Part shown: piece after piece, positions 46,189 to 54,452 of the stretch
Layout of the letters: each line of letters opens with the position of its first letter
How positions within the stretch are numbered: position 1 is the stretch's first letter
From: Marinobacter halophilus
GTDB lineage: Bacteria; Pseudomonadota; Gammaproteobacteria; Pseudomonadales; Oleiphilaceae
Direction of reading: 5' to 3'
DNA length: 64,000 bases
NCBI RefSeq assembly: GCF_003007685.1
Contig: NZ_PXNN01000017.1
Coordinates: 558,001 to 622,000 of the forward strand
Notes under the pieces: model-generated
The model's database searches: none
What the model saw: only the letters and a program-made list of their open reading frames with translations
What the model was told of the DNA's origin: nothing
Translations under genes and position numbers: made by a program

Positions 46189-46974
46189 TTGCAAGCCCAA
46201 CCTCTTTGTTCAAGGCACGTTTTAGCTGGCGCCGCTCTGGCAGCAGCGTTCACACTCGCTCCCACGGCTGTGATAGCACAGAGCCCCTCTGGCAACGTTC
46301 CCCAGGATTATTACCGGGCTGAATTCATCATTCTGGAGCGCCTGGTGGATCCCACCGGTATTGAAGAGCAAATGTCGGGCAAGCGCGTTGAGCCTTCTAT
46401 CCATCCAGAAAAGGCTTTGTGGGTAGACCAGGAGGGCGGCAGCCACCGCAGTGACCTCAAACTTGTGCCCCGTACAGAGTTGCACCTGAACCAGGCCGCC
46501 GCCAGGCTTGAGCGCAGCGGCAACTACCGAGTACTGGCCGCAACCGGCTGGTATGAGGCATTTCCACCGGATTACGACGGCGAACCCCTGCAGGTCGCGA
46601 TTGGTGACTGGCTGACAGACGCCGGCCAACGCGCCGTGGAAGGGCACATCGTGGTCGACCGCCAGCGCTTTCTTCACGTGGGCGTTCATCTCAATCACTG
46701 GATGATTAACGAGGAGGGCTTGAAGGCGATTCCGGCACCGGAGTTACCCTTAGAAGATGTCGCAGAGCGTGAAGGCCAGGAGGCGCTGGTGACTCAGGCG
46801 GACTCAGACAGCGCCGCTGCCGATTTGACTGAGGCTTTTGAAGCGCCCACTGCAGACCCGCTGCAACTGATCACCTGGATTCGGGAAACACGCCGGATGC
46901 GAAGTGAGGAAATCCACTTTATCGATTCCCCCACCATCGGCGTGCTGGTGTTCTTCAAGCGGATTGACGGCTAA
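46189..46974 (+). CDS. csiV: CsiV family periplasmic protein
   Basis: 261 aa from a TTG codon at 46189, which gives a signal peptide (LAGAALAAAFTLAPTAVIA, cleaved after about residue 30) and has GGTGGAG 9 nt upstream. The family has the mature start YRAEFIILERL and the end IHFIDSPTIGVLVFFKRID. CsiV activates the peptidoglycan polymerase LpoA-PBP1a in some gammaproteobacteria, but its exact role is uncertain. Its last 20 bp overlap the end of the convergent phosphorylase gene. Confidence 0.88.
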   Translation: MQAQPLCSRHVLAGAALAAAFTLAPTAVIAQSPSGNVPQDYYRAEFIILERLVDPTGIEEQMSGKRVEPSIHPEKALWVDQEGGSHRSDLKLVPRTELHLNQAAARLERSGNYRVLAATGWYEAFPPDYDGEPLQVAIGDWLTDAGQRAVEGHIVVDRQRFLHVGVHLNHWMINEEGLKAIPAPELPLEDVAEREGQEALVTQADSDSAAADLTEAFEAPTADPLQLITWIRETRRMRSEEIHFIDSPTIGVLVFFKRIDG

Positions 46975-47737
46975 GCTGACCAAGCCCAGCCATAGATCGC
47001 TCAAGGATGAGCCTGACGCCTGACATCCCCTGCTCAATGGCCTCCTCAATTTCCGCCATGGTAATGATGTGGTCGGATTTACCTGCTGCCCAGTTCACCA
47101 CCAGGCCAAGGCTGACGTAACGCATACCCAACTCGGCTGCCAGCACGGCTTCCGGCATTCCGGTCATGCCCACGATATCGCAACCGTCCCGCTCCATCCG
47201 GCGGATTTCCGCTGCGGTTTCAAGTCGGGGCCCCTGAGTAGCACCGTACACACCAAAATCCGAGAACGGCACGCCAGCCTCGGTCGCTACGCGGATCAGC
47301 AGCTCTCGAGCGCTCTGATCGTAGGGCCAGGTAAAATCAATGTGGGTCACCTGCTCCAGCTCCCCTTCAAAAAAGGTACTGGCCCGACCCCAGGTGTAAT
47401 CAATCAGCTGGTCCGGAATCACCACATGGGCCGGGCCCATTTTCTGGTGAATGCCACCAACCGCGTTCACACCCACAACTGTCCGCACCCCGGCGTTGAA
47501 GAGCGCCTGAAGGTTGGCGCGATAATTCACCTCATGGGGAGGAATTCGGTGTGGATTACCATGGCGCGCCAGAAATATAACCGCCTGCTGCCCCAACCTG
47601 CCTCGCACCAGACTGGAAGAAGGCGCCCCCCAGGCGGTATCAACCTGCTCTTCCCCCACAATGTGCAGGTCACTGAGGCTGGTCAGCCCGGTACCCCCAA
47701 TGATGCCTACCGGCCCAATGTCAGCGATTGCTGTCAT
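46955..47737 (-). CDS. S-methyl-5'-thioinosine phosphorylase (MTAP/PNP family)
   Basis: 260 aa from the ATG at 47737. GIIGGTGLTSL (9-19, phosphate), RHGNPHRIPPHEVNYRANL (about 60-78), TQGPRLETAAEIR and MTGMPEAVLAAELGM (about 177-191) are typical of MTAP/MTIP. The neighbour pattern (mfd, csiV, this, psrA) matches the P. aeruginosa gene shown to act on methylthioinosine, so MTIP is preferred over MTA or purine phosphorylase. The 3' end overlaps csiV by 20 bp and the 5' end overlaps the MscS stop by 17 bp. Confidence 0.85.
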   Translation of the reverse strand: MTAIADIGPVGIIGGTGLTSLSDLHIVGEEQVDTAWGAPSSSLVRGRLGQQAVIFLARHGNPHRIPPHEVNYRANLQALFNAGVRTVVGVNAVGGIHQKMGPAHVVIPDQLIDYTWGRASTFFEGELEQVTHIDFTWPYDQSARELLIRVATEAGVPFSDFGVYGATQGPRLETAAEIRRMERDGCDIVGMTGMPEAVLAAELGMRYVSLGLVVNWAAGKSDHIITMAEIEEAIEQGMSGVRLILERSMAGLGQLSRQSA

Positions 47738-48938
47738 GTGCGCTCTCCATTTGAGTTTCTGTGCTTTGTGTCTGACTACTCTCTTGGCTACTCCCCTTGC
47801 CTGGCTCGGAGGTTTCACCCTCGCGGCCGGCACCGCTGACCTTCAAGCCGTCTGGCAAATGCAGCGTACGAGTCGGGAAGGCCACTTCGGCGTCATAGCT
47901 TTCGATGATGTCACTGATCTTGAGAAGCACATCCTCTTTAATTTCATGGAACCGAACCCACTGGGTCGTTTTGGTGAAGGTGTAGACCATGATGTCGAGT
48001 GACGAGGCGTTGAACGCCAGAAAGTTCACAATCAGTGTTTGCTCGGTCTCAATTTCTTCATGATTTTTGAGCATCTCGCGGATCTCGTCCACGATCTTCT
48101 TCATCGAACGGACGTCTGCGTAGCGAATGCCGATGGTTTCGGAGATCCGACGATTGGTCATCCGGGAGGGATTCTCGACCGCAATGGTGGTAAACGTTGC
48201 ATTCGGCACGTAGAGCGGCCGCTTGTCAAAGGTGCGAATGGTGGTCAGCCGCCAGCCAATATGCTCTACCGTACCCTCTATGTTCCGGTCCGGCGACCGA
48301 ACCCAGTCGCCCACCTTGAACGGACGGTCCAGGTGAATGATAAAACCGCCGAAAAAGTTAGCCAGCAGGTCTTTTGCTGCAAAGCCAACCGCAATGCCGC
48401 CAACACCCCCGAAAGCCAGTACACCGGAAATGCTGAACCCGAGTGTCTGCAGAGCGGTCAGCACTGCGGTAATGATCACCGCCGCCCGCAGCAGTTTACT
48501 GATTGCGCTTACCGTGGTGAAGTCCATCGGCTTGCGCATCTTCATCGGCGACACCAGAATCTTCTCGGCTTCCTTGACCAGGCGCAGCAACGCCCAGACA
48601 AACACCCACACAAAGCCAATCTGCAACAGGGTCCGGTTGGCCGTAAAGATTTCCGCCTCAGAGAAGCGGTAAGCCACTTCCGCTGCCCAGAAGACGCCCT
48701 GAAGCCAGATAAACGCCACGACCGGTGAACGCGCGGCGTGGAGTAGCGCGTCGTCCCAGAGGTTGTTGGTGGAGCTGAATTTCCGCTCCAGAACACCGAT
48801 CACTCTCGACGCGATAAAAGCCGCGGTGGCGGTACTGAATACCAGTACGAATACCAGAATACTGGCACGCCAACCCTCTGACAGCATTCCAAAATCTTTG
48901 ATCCAGCTATTCAAGATGCCCAAGGTTTCCAAGACCAT
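47721..48938 (-). CDS. MscS-family mechanosensitive channel
   Basis: 405 aa from the ATG at 48938. TM segments at about 20-40, 65-90, 95-115 and 135-160; then the pore-lining TM3 GVLAFGGVGGIAVGFAAKDLLANFFGGF (about 175-205) and the MscS beta domain DRPFKVGDWV. Opens under membrane tension. The C-terminal 35 residues are Ser/Gln/Glu-rich. Its stop overlaps the phosphorylase start by 17 bp (same strand), so translation of the two may be coupled although their roles are not obviously linked. Confidence 0.93.
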   Translation of the reverse strand: MVLETLGILNSWIKDFGMLSEGWRASILVFVLVFSTATAAFIASRVIGVLERKFSSTNNLWDDALLHAARSPVVAFIWLQGVFWAAEVAYRFSEAEIFTANRTLLQIGFVWVFVWALLRLVKEAEKILVSPMKMRKPMDFTTVSAISKLLRAAVIITAVLTALQTLGFSISGVLAFGGVGGIAVGFAAKDLLANFFGGFIIHLDRPFKVGDWVRSPDRNIEGTVEHIGWRLTTIRTFDKRPLYVPNATFTTIAVENPSRMTNRRISETIGIRYADVRSMKKIVDEIREMLKNHEEIETEQTLIVNFLAFNASSLDIMVYTFTKTTQWVRFHEIKEDVLLKISDIIESYDAEVAFPTRTLHLPDGLKVSGAGREGETSEPGKGSSQESSQTQSTETQMESAHDSNR

Positions 48939-48961
48939 TCCACCCCTCTGAACGACTTTAT

Positions 48962-49462
48962 TTAAGTGATGATAACTCGGGTGCCTGGTGTCACCCGATC
49001 GAAAAGATCCGCGACATCGGCGTTGCGCATTCGAATGCAACCATGGGAGCGTGCAACTCCCATAGGCTCGGTATCGGGCGTGCCGTGAATGTAGATAAAC
49101 CGACCAAAAGTATCGACACCCGGGCCCCGGTTGCGCCCCCACTCAGTCCCGCACAACCAGAGAATCCGCGAGAGGATCCAGTCCCGGTCCGGGTGCATGG
49201 AAGCGAGTTCGGGAGTATACAGCTCACCGGTAGGTCGACGCGCCCTGAATACTGTATTCAATGGCAACCCGGTGCCAATCATGGCCCGTATGTAGTGCCC
49301 ACCCAGAGGGGTACAGCCGCTGGCGTTCTGCTCGCCGGGGCCATTGAGCGCTGTCGAGACCCGATAATGGGCCAACTCATCGCCGCCCTGGGTAATCAGT
49401 GACAAAGACTGGTGGGCAATGGAGATCGCTACGTGCACGGAGTTACGGGTTCGGGTACTCAC
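48962..49462 (-). CDS. YkuD-family L,D-transpeptidase-like protein
   Basis: 166 aa from a GTG codon. The active-site region HGTPDTEPMGVARSHGCIRMRNADV (about 129-153) has the His and Cys of the L,D-transpeptidase family. There is no signal peptide or lipobox, unlike enzymes that work in the periplasm, so either the protein acts in the cytoplasm or the export signal is unusual. The ribosome-binding site GGAGGGAG is inside the hairpin that follows psrA. Confidence 0.82.
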   Translation of the reverse strand: MSTRTRNSVHVAISIAHQSLSLITQGGDELAHYRVSTALNGPGEQNASGCTPLGGHYIRAMIGTGLPLNTVFRARRPTGELYTPELASMHPDRDWILSRILWLCGTEWGRNRGPGVDTFGRFIYIHGTPDTEPMGVARSHGCIRMRNADVADLFDRVTPGTRVIIT

Positions 49463-49473
49463 AGGGGCCAGGC

Positions 49474-49498
49474 TCCCTCCGGTTGAAAACCAGAGGGA
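49474..49498 (-). promoter_or_regulatory. Intercistronic hairpin covering the YkuD gene's ribosome-binding site
   Basis: TCCCTC-c-GGTT, GAA loop, AACC-a-GAGGGA (read on the + strand) pairs 10 bp with one internal mismatch. On the minus transcript the 3' arm contains GGAGGGA, the Shine-Dalgarno sequence of the YkuD gene. It may end the psrA transcript or limit translation of the next gene. Confidence 0.5.
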
Positions 49499-49520
49499 AG
49501 CCTACCCGAGGCGGGGAAGC

Positions 49521-50198
49521 TCAGGCAACAGAGACTTTGCTCTCAGGCGGGGGCGTCAGCAATTTATCCGGCGCCTGCATGCCAGCTGCCAGGAACGGAA
49601 CCAGGCGCGCGCCGATTTCCTGAACCGACGTTTCGATGCCAGTCTTGTTCTGCAGGATATCCCGCAGCGCATCGCTGCTGGACATGGTGAAGGCAGTGGC
49701 ACCCAACATGAACTGAATGCGCCAGTATCGGTCAACGGAAGACAGTTCCGGCGTGGCTTCTTTGAGTAATCGCATGAAGCGGCCAAAAGGCTGACTGTAC
49801 TCCTGTTCCAGAAACTTTCTCAGATGGCCCTGAGACTGGGTATAGGCCAGACCAAGCAAACGCATAAAGATGGAAATCCCGCGATCATTGCGCTGTGGCA
49901 TCCGCACTGCGCTTTCGGTGAGCGCCCACAGAGTTTCGTATAGCGTGGGCGGTTTGCCGTCGCATCGATCTTCCAGGTTATCGAAAGCGGTTTCCAGGGT
50001 GGTCGAGAACGGCGATAGAAACCGCGCAAACACAGCGTGAATCAATGCGTTTTTCGAGCCAAAGTGATAATTGACAGCCGCCAGATTTACTTTAGCCTTA
50101 CCGGTAATCATCCGAAGAGAAGTTTCGGAGAATCCCCGCTCGGCAAACAGCTCTTCAGCAGCGTCGAGAATGCGATCAACGGTATCAGACTGCGCCAT
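49521..50198 (-). CDS. psrA: TetR-family lipid-responsive regulator PsrA
   Basis: 225 aa. Residues 9-55 form the TetR helix-turn-helix (LRMITGKAKVNLAAVNYHFGSKNALI). The remainder is an effector domain that in Pseudomonas binds long-chain fatty acids. Represses its own gene and fatty-acid oxidation genes and activates rpoS in that genus. Two PsrA operators overlap the promoter here. The gene order (mfd, csiV, MTIP ... psrA) also supports the name. Confidence 0.92.
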   Translation of the reverse strand: MAQSDTVDRILDAAEELFAERGFSETSLRMITGKAKVNLAAVNYHFGSKNALIHAVFARFLSPFSTTLETAFDNLEDRCDGKPPTLYETLWALTESAVRMPQRNDRGISIFMRLLGLAYTQSQGHLRKFLEQEYSQPFGRFMRLLKEATPELSSVDRYWRIQFMLGATAFTMSSSDALRDILQNKTGIETSVQEIGARLVPFLAAGMQAPDKLLTPPPESKVSVA

Positions 50199-50218
50199 AT
50201 TGTTATCAATGCCTTTAG

Positions 50219-50245
50219 CAAACGTCTGTTTGAAACATACGTTTG
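50219..50245. promoter_or_regulatory. Two adjoining PsrA operators
   Basis: CAAAC-GTCT-GTTTG (50219-50232) and GAAAC-ATAC-GTTTG (50232-50245) both match the PsrA consensus (G/C)AAAC-N2-4-GTTT(G/C), sharing one base. The second covers the -10 box of psrA. Repression of psrA by its own product is the expected effect. Confidence 0.85.
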
Positions 50246-50262
50246 AAGCACCGCCATGTCAA
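50234..50262 (-). promoter_or_regulatory. Sigma-70 promoter of psrA
   Basis: TTGACA (50262-50257), a 17-nt spacer, TATGTT (50239-50234): perfect -35 and four of six in the -10. It lies 36 nt before the psrA start and overlaps the stop codon of the upstream membrane-protein gene. Confidence 0.82.
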
Positions 50263-51152
50263 GCTCGCTCCACCGGCGCCGCCGCCACCGACCGCCAGCC
50301 GTTGTCGATGGCTTGCTGATTACCATCAAAGAATGCCTGCTGAACACGGCCATAAGCCTTTTCCGCTTCCATCAGATAGATCAGATACAACCTCACGTAC
50401 TCTCGGCGAGTGATGTTCCTGACCAGCGATCGTTGCTCGCTGAGCCTGAGCAGTTCACTGAATCGGGTATGTCTCAGGGCCGGGTTGTATTCCGCCATGC
50501 GCGCGGATTGCCAGATCAGACCCTCTTTCCCTTCAAGGTGCTCAATGTGTTTGCGAGCATCTTTCAGCAAGCGTTGCCTTTTCACCACAAGGTCAAGATA
50601 CGACGGCTTGCCACTGTACATTCGCCGAACAAAGGGCACACCCAACAACAGAATAATGATAAAGGCGCCAAAGCCACCGCCAGCGATCCAGGCAGGAATG
50701 AATCCGGTCAGTCCACTCAGGAACACAGAAGCCGCCACTAAGGCACTGAACACCCACAAATCCCTGCTACGCCTGGCGGCTGCCATCTCATAGTTATCGG
50801 GCCAGTCCGACATAGCCAACAGATCGAAGTCCATCAACAGTACCCGATCGTTCTGACGCAACATTAACCTGAGTTTCCGCTGGGTTGACTCTGCCAGCGC
50901 CTGCTCAATATCACCGCTCGCCGTCGACTCAGGCTCATCAACATCGCTCTGACCAACAGACTCGGCCTGACCGTCATCCGGGGAATCTTCCACAAGTTCA
51001 TCGTCCAGCGACTGCAAGGCGGCTGTGCGCTGAGCTGAGTTCAGGGCAGACTGGGGCGAACGCGTTATCGGATCAGCCGCACGCCCTGGCCGTAACACAG
51101 CGCCAGTAGGGGCGGCATCATCAGTCGTGCCTGGTGCAGTTTGCTCAGCCAT
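50259..51152 (-). CDS. Two-TM protein of unknown function
   Basis: 297 aa from the ATG at 51152 behind AAGGG. Residues 1-90 are low-complexity, acidic and disordered. Two TM segments lie at 132-151 and 153-176 with a short glycine-rich turn. The C-terminal 115 residues are basic and helical (LVVKRQRLLKDARKHIEHLEGKEG), probably coiled coil. I recognise no family. Its stop codon lies inside the psrA promoter. Divergent from riboflavin synthase. Confidence 0.72.
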   Translation of the reverse strand: MAEQTAPGTTDDAAPTGAVLRPGRAADPITRSPQSALNSAQRTAALQSLDDELVEDSPDDGQAESVGQSDVDEPESTASGDIEQALAESTQRKLRLMLRQNDRVLLMDFDLLAMSDWPDNYEMAAARRSRDLWVFSALVAASVFLSGLTGFIPAWIAGGGFGAFIIILLLGVPFVRRMYSGKPSYLDLVVKRQRLLKDARKHIEHLEGKEGLIWQSARMAEYNPALRHTRFSELLRLSEQRSLVRNITRREYVRLYLIYLMEAEKAYGRVQQAFFDGNQQAIDNGWRSVAAAPVERA

Positions 51153-51309
51153 CGGGCTACCCTTCTTTAAACGGTTGCTGACTTTAGTATCGACCTTGTT
51201 CTTCTTTACTTGAGTGTCCGGATTACTGACACATTGCCGTCGGTCTTTCTTGGCAACGACTTCGGCCACCGGTATCCTTGCCCGATCATTCAGGGTTCAG
51301 GAGACGGAT

Positions 51310-51933
51310 ATGTTTACCGGCATCGTTCAGGGTATCGCAAAAGTGACCGAGATTATCGCCGCCCCGGGCCTGAGTACTCTGGTGATCGACTTTCCCGCCA
51401 GCAGAGTTGAAGGCGTGACCATCGGAGCCTCGGTTGCCATTAATGGCACCTGCCTGACCGTCACCCACCAGGAGGACCACCACCTCTATTTCGACGCCAT
51501 GCAGGAAACTTTGCGATTAACCACGCTGGGCGGGCTGTCACCGGGCGATACCGTGAATTTTGAGCGGGCCGCTCGCATCGGCGATGAAATCGGCGGCCAC
51601 CTGCTGAGCGGCCACATCCATACCAGTGCCAGAATTGTTGACATCGTCCGGCCGGAAAACAATGTCACCCTGTGGTTTGAGATTCCTGCCGAGTGGAGCA
51701 ACTATGTGTTCCCGAAAGGCTACATCGCCATCAACGGTGCCAGCCTGACCATTGGCGAAGTGCAAGGCAACCGCTTTAACGTTCACCTGATACCGGAAAC
51801 CCTGCGCGCCACCACGTTCGGTACGGTTGAGAAAGGGCAAAACGTGAATATCGAGGTGGATAGCCAGACCCAGACCATCGTGGACACCCTGGCAAGACTG
51901 GGTTACGACCGCCCGCCTTCGATCCAGAACTGA
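51310..51933 (+). CDS. ribE: Riboflavin synthase
   Basis: 207 aa from the ATG at 51310 behind AGGAGA. Converts two 6,7-dimethyl-8-ribityllumazine molecules to riboflavin. It has two tandem lumazine-binding repeats: MFTGIVQGIAKV ... NGTCLTVT (repeat 1) and DEIGGHLLSGHIHTSARI ... NGASLTIGEV (repeat 2). It begins MFTGIVQG, like E. coli RibE, not MFTGIIEA as in most rib-operon forms. It stands alone, with no other rib gene and no FMN riboswitch-like leader visible. Confidence 0.93.
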   Translation: MFTGIVQGIAKVTEIIAAPGLSTLVIDFPASRVEGVTIGASVAINGTCLTVTHQEDHHLYFDAMQETLRLTTLGGLSPGDTVNFERAARIGDEIGGHLLSGHIHTSARIVDIVRPENNVTLWFEIPAEWSNYVFPKGYIAINGASLTIGEVQGNRFNVHLIPETLRATTFGTVEKGQNVNIEVDSQTQTIVDTLARLGYDRPPSIQN

Positions 51934-51937
51934 AGCG

Positions 51938-53074
51938 TCAAAGGCTCGCCTCGAAAATCACGAAGCGCGGGCTGGCAGCCTGCTGTGAGATCCGGGCGAA
52001 GAAACGCTGGAGCGTCCGGTGATAGCCCAGGTGCCGGTTGCCCACTATTAACACCCTGCCCTGAGGCGCCAAATGCCTGGCGGCTTCCTGAAACAGCCGT
52101 AGAGCAATGTGATCCCCGACCACGCCGCCCTCGTGAAACGGCGGGTTGAGCAAAATCAGCTGATATTGACCAGCACCACCATCGATGCCATCGCTGTGAA
52201 CGGTCGTTGCCCGGTGTTCCCAGCGACATTGAGCAAGGTTACGCCGAACGCTAGCCACGGACTGACTGGAGACGTCGCTGAAATCCACCTCGATATCGTC
52301 CCGCTCCGCCAGTGCCAAAAGCCCCAGAATACCGTTACCACAGGCCAGATCAAGGACTCGGGTGCCCCCGGGCACCTGTGCAACAGCGGGCGCAATCAGT
52401 GGCAATAATTCGCGCGTACCGATATCCAGCCTGTCACGGGCAAACACCGCAGGCAAGGCCTTTACCGGCGCGGGCACCCCAGGCACCGAGTAACCTTTCC
52501 AGGTGCCGGGCCAGTCCGCCAGCTGCGCCTCACCCCGCCGGCAGACCACAACCCGGGCTTTTTTACGGGCCGGCAGCACGGTCTCGGTGGTCACCGCGCC
52601 AGCGAACACGCCCACGCTCCGATCAGGCAAGTGCTTGATCATGCCTCCGGCCAGCAAGCAACCTTCGTCAGCCAGAACGCCGTTCACCCAGCGCAGCAGC
52701 CAACCGAGGTATTCCGCCTGTCGGGGGATTCGCATAACCACCAGATCAAACGGACCATCAGGGGGGGTCAGCCAGGTCAATGGCGGCGCTGGCTCAGGGA
52801 TATCAGGGTTCAGAGCGGCGTTGGCTTTGAGGGCAACGGCAAGCACGGCACTGTCTGCGACGGAACGCGGTGCATAATCAGCAAGCCCGAGCGTGAGTGC
52901 ACCGAAGTGATCATCCACCACCAGTACTCGTCCACTAGCTCGCCCTAATCGCAGCTGCGCTTCGCCGAGCAACAGTTCGTCGGCGGCATCCCAGGCACGC
53001 AGGGAATCGCCCACGGCGCCCGGCCTGAAGAGCGTCAGTTCACCTGAGTCGAACTCAAGCAATGCGCTTGTCAT
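51938..53074 (-). CDS. rlmG: 23S rRNA (guanine-N2) methyltransferase RlmG
   Basis: 378 aa from the ATG at 53074; a GTG three codons earlier is an alternative. The N-terminal degenerate methyltransferase half (to about 180) is followed by the active half: VLDLACGNGILGLLAL (SAM) and LILLNPPFHEGG (catalytic NPPF). GVVGDHIALRLFQ after NPPF is typical of RlmG (m2G1835). It lies next to its relative rsmC, 168 bp apart on the same strand. Convergent with ribE. Confidence 0.85.
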   Translation of the reverse strand: MTSALLEFDSGELTLFRPGAVGDSLRAWDAADELLLGEAQLRLGRASGRVLVVDDHFGALTLGLADYAPRSVADSAVLAVALKANAALNPDIPEPAPPLTWLTPPDGPFDLVVMRIPRQAEYLGWLLRWVNGVLADEGCLLAGGMIKHLPDRSVGVFAGAVTTETVLPARKKARVVVCRRGEAQLADWPGTWKGYSVPGVPAPVKALPAVFARDRLDIGTRELLPLIAPAVAQVPGGTRVLDLACGNGILGLLALAERDDIEVDFSDVSSQSVASVRRNLAQCRWEHRATTVHSDGIDGGAGQYQLILLNPPFHEGGVVGDHIALRLFQEAARHLAPQGRVLIVGNRHLGYHRTLQRFFARISQQAASPRFVIFEASL

Positions 53075-53099
53075 TTTGGGCACCGTTTTCCAAGTTTCG

Positions 53100-53260
53100 T
53101 GTAAATTCCCGACTTTAGGCTGTTTACTCTAGAAATAAGCCCTAAATTACGACTGTTCACGCTGAACACCCTTTCCGGTTACGTTATCCGACCCTTCACA
53201 CCCGGATAACCGGTAGTTTTCCGGACATTACCTTTCGCCCCTTACCCCAGGGGCTTTTTT
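53100..53260 (+). ncRNA. Candidate small RNA between rlmG and rsmC
   Basis: The gap 53075-53241 has no + strand gene, yet on that strand it ends in a good intrinsic terminator (53237-53260). Upstream are two mutually exclusive stems: GTTATCCG/CGGATAAC (53183-53190 with 53203-53210) and CCGGTTA/TAACCGG (53175-53181 with 53207-53213). This fits a small structured RNA, antisense to the last 19 bp of rsmC. The 5' end is approximate and no strong promoter was identified. Confidence 0.3.
53237..53260 (+). terminator. Intrinsic terminator on the + strand
   Basis: GCCCCT, a 6-nt loop, AGGGGC and TTTTTT. It faces the + strand, although both flanking genes are on the - strand. On the minus strand it overlaps the last codons of rsmC, which end K-K-P-L-G before TAA, and no T-tract follows. 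Confidence 0.75.
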
Positions 53261-54327
53261 ATGGGTAACACACCGGCACCACCGCGACGAAACGCCCGAT
53301 ACACGGTAAACCGACGATCCTGCACCAGCTTCTCGACCGGGCCAATCTGTCTTTGTATCTCACCTTCATAGGGCAGGAAGTTGTTCGCGACAAGACGCAG
53401 CTCGCCACCAGGCTCCAGATGTTGGGCCACTTCTCTCAAGAACTGTTCGGTCATCGACGTGTCGGTTTTCACACCACTATGGAACGGCGGGTTGCTAACC
53501 ACCGCCTGCCACCGACCCTCAATGCCGGTAAGACCATCCGAAGAGTAGATGCGACCGTGGACACCTGCTTTGTGATACGTTGCCTCGGCACACATCACCG
53601 CCTGAGCCTGCACATCAACGCCGTCCACCACCAGCTCTGCGCGGTCGGGTTCCACTCTGGCGGCATACAGCCAGGCACCAATTACACCAGCACCACAGGC
53701 AAAATCCAGCACACGACTGGCTTTCAGGGGAGTTTCAGCGAAGGTCTCCAGCAACATCCGGGTGCCGTCATCCAGCGCACCTTCGCTGAACACGCCTGGC
53801 ATCCCGGCCACGGAGCACTCAACCCCGGCACAGACCACCTCGCTCCAGCCAATCCAGTCACCGGCGCAGAATTCTGCCAGCGGTTGCTGGTTGCTGCCGA
53901 CCCACACCTGACAGTGCCTGGCACTGTCCACCTTGTTGGCGTCACTGGCAATGGTCTGAAATTGCCTGGTCGCACCGGCGATCCCTTCTTTTTTCTCGCC
54001 AATCATCACGAGCTTTGCCCCGGCACGCCCCAGAAACCGGGCCATGGTGAGGCGCAACGTCAGTTCGGCCCGGGACTTGGGCAGGAATACCACCACGGTA
54101 TCAAAGCGTGCGGCCTCAAGTTCGCTGGCATCGTAGCCATAGCAGGCCTGCCATCCAGTCGCCTTAGCCAACGCAAGAAACACACCGACGTGCTCACTCA
54201 TCGCCAGTCCTGTGGTCAGGCATTGGGATAAGACAGCAGGGTCGGAAACGCCAAGCAAGGCTACCTGCCCTTGCAGCAGGTCGAGGTTGCGAATGAGAAC
54301 GTCGTGGGTGTTGGTCAGTGCAGACAT
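53242..54327 (-). CDS. rsmC: 16S rRNA (guanine-N2) methyltransferase RsmC
   Basis: 361 aa from the ATG at 54327 ([14 protein letters not shown]). Adds m2G1207 in 16S rRNA of the 30S subunit. N-terminal inactive half with the cover function, C-terminal half with [15 protein letters not shown] and [13 protein letters not shown] (NPPF). [19 protein letters not shown] after NPPF is typical of RsmC. Paralogue of rlmG just downstream. Confidence 0.9.
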   Translation of the reverse strand: MSALTNTHDVLIRNLDLLQGQVALLGVSDPAVLSQCLTTGLAMSEHVGVFLALAKATGWQACYGYDASELEAARFDTVVVFLPKSRAELTLRLTMARFLGRAGAKLVMIGEKKEGIAGATRQFQTIASDANKVDSARHCQVWVGSNQQPLAEFCAGDWIGWSEVVCAGVECSVAGMPGVFSEGALDDGTRMLLETFAETPLKASRVLDFACGAGVIGAWLYAARVEPDRAELVVDGVDVQAQAVMCAEATYHKAGVHGRIYSSDGLTGIEGRWQAVVSNPPFHSGVKTDTSMTEQFLREVAQHLEPGGELRLVANNFLPYEGEIQRQIGPVEKLVQDRRFTVYRAFRRGGAGVLPIKKPLG

Positions 54328-54452
54328 GGATAACAAGCCCATTAGCGATAGGAAAGCGGGCTATGCTAACCGGAATTCAGCCCCGAGTCTGCCATGGTAG
54401 CGTTTTCAGGGCTTCGGTATTTAGCGCCAGTGCCGTCGCCTGAAATAATAGC

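Noticed and set aside
51214..51309. FMN riboswitch before riboflavin synthase
   Set aside because: The 96-nt gap is too short and I see no RFN-type conserved segments.
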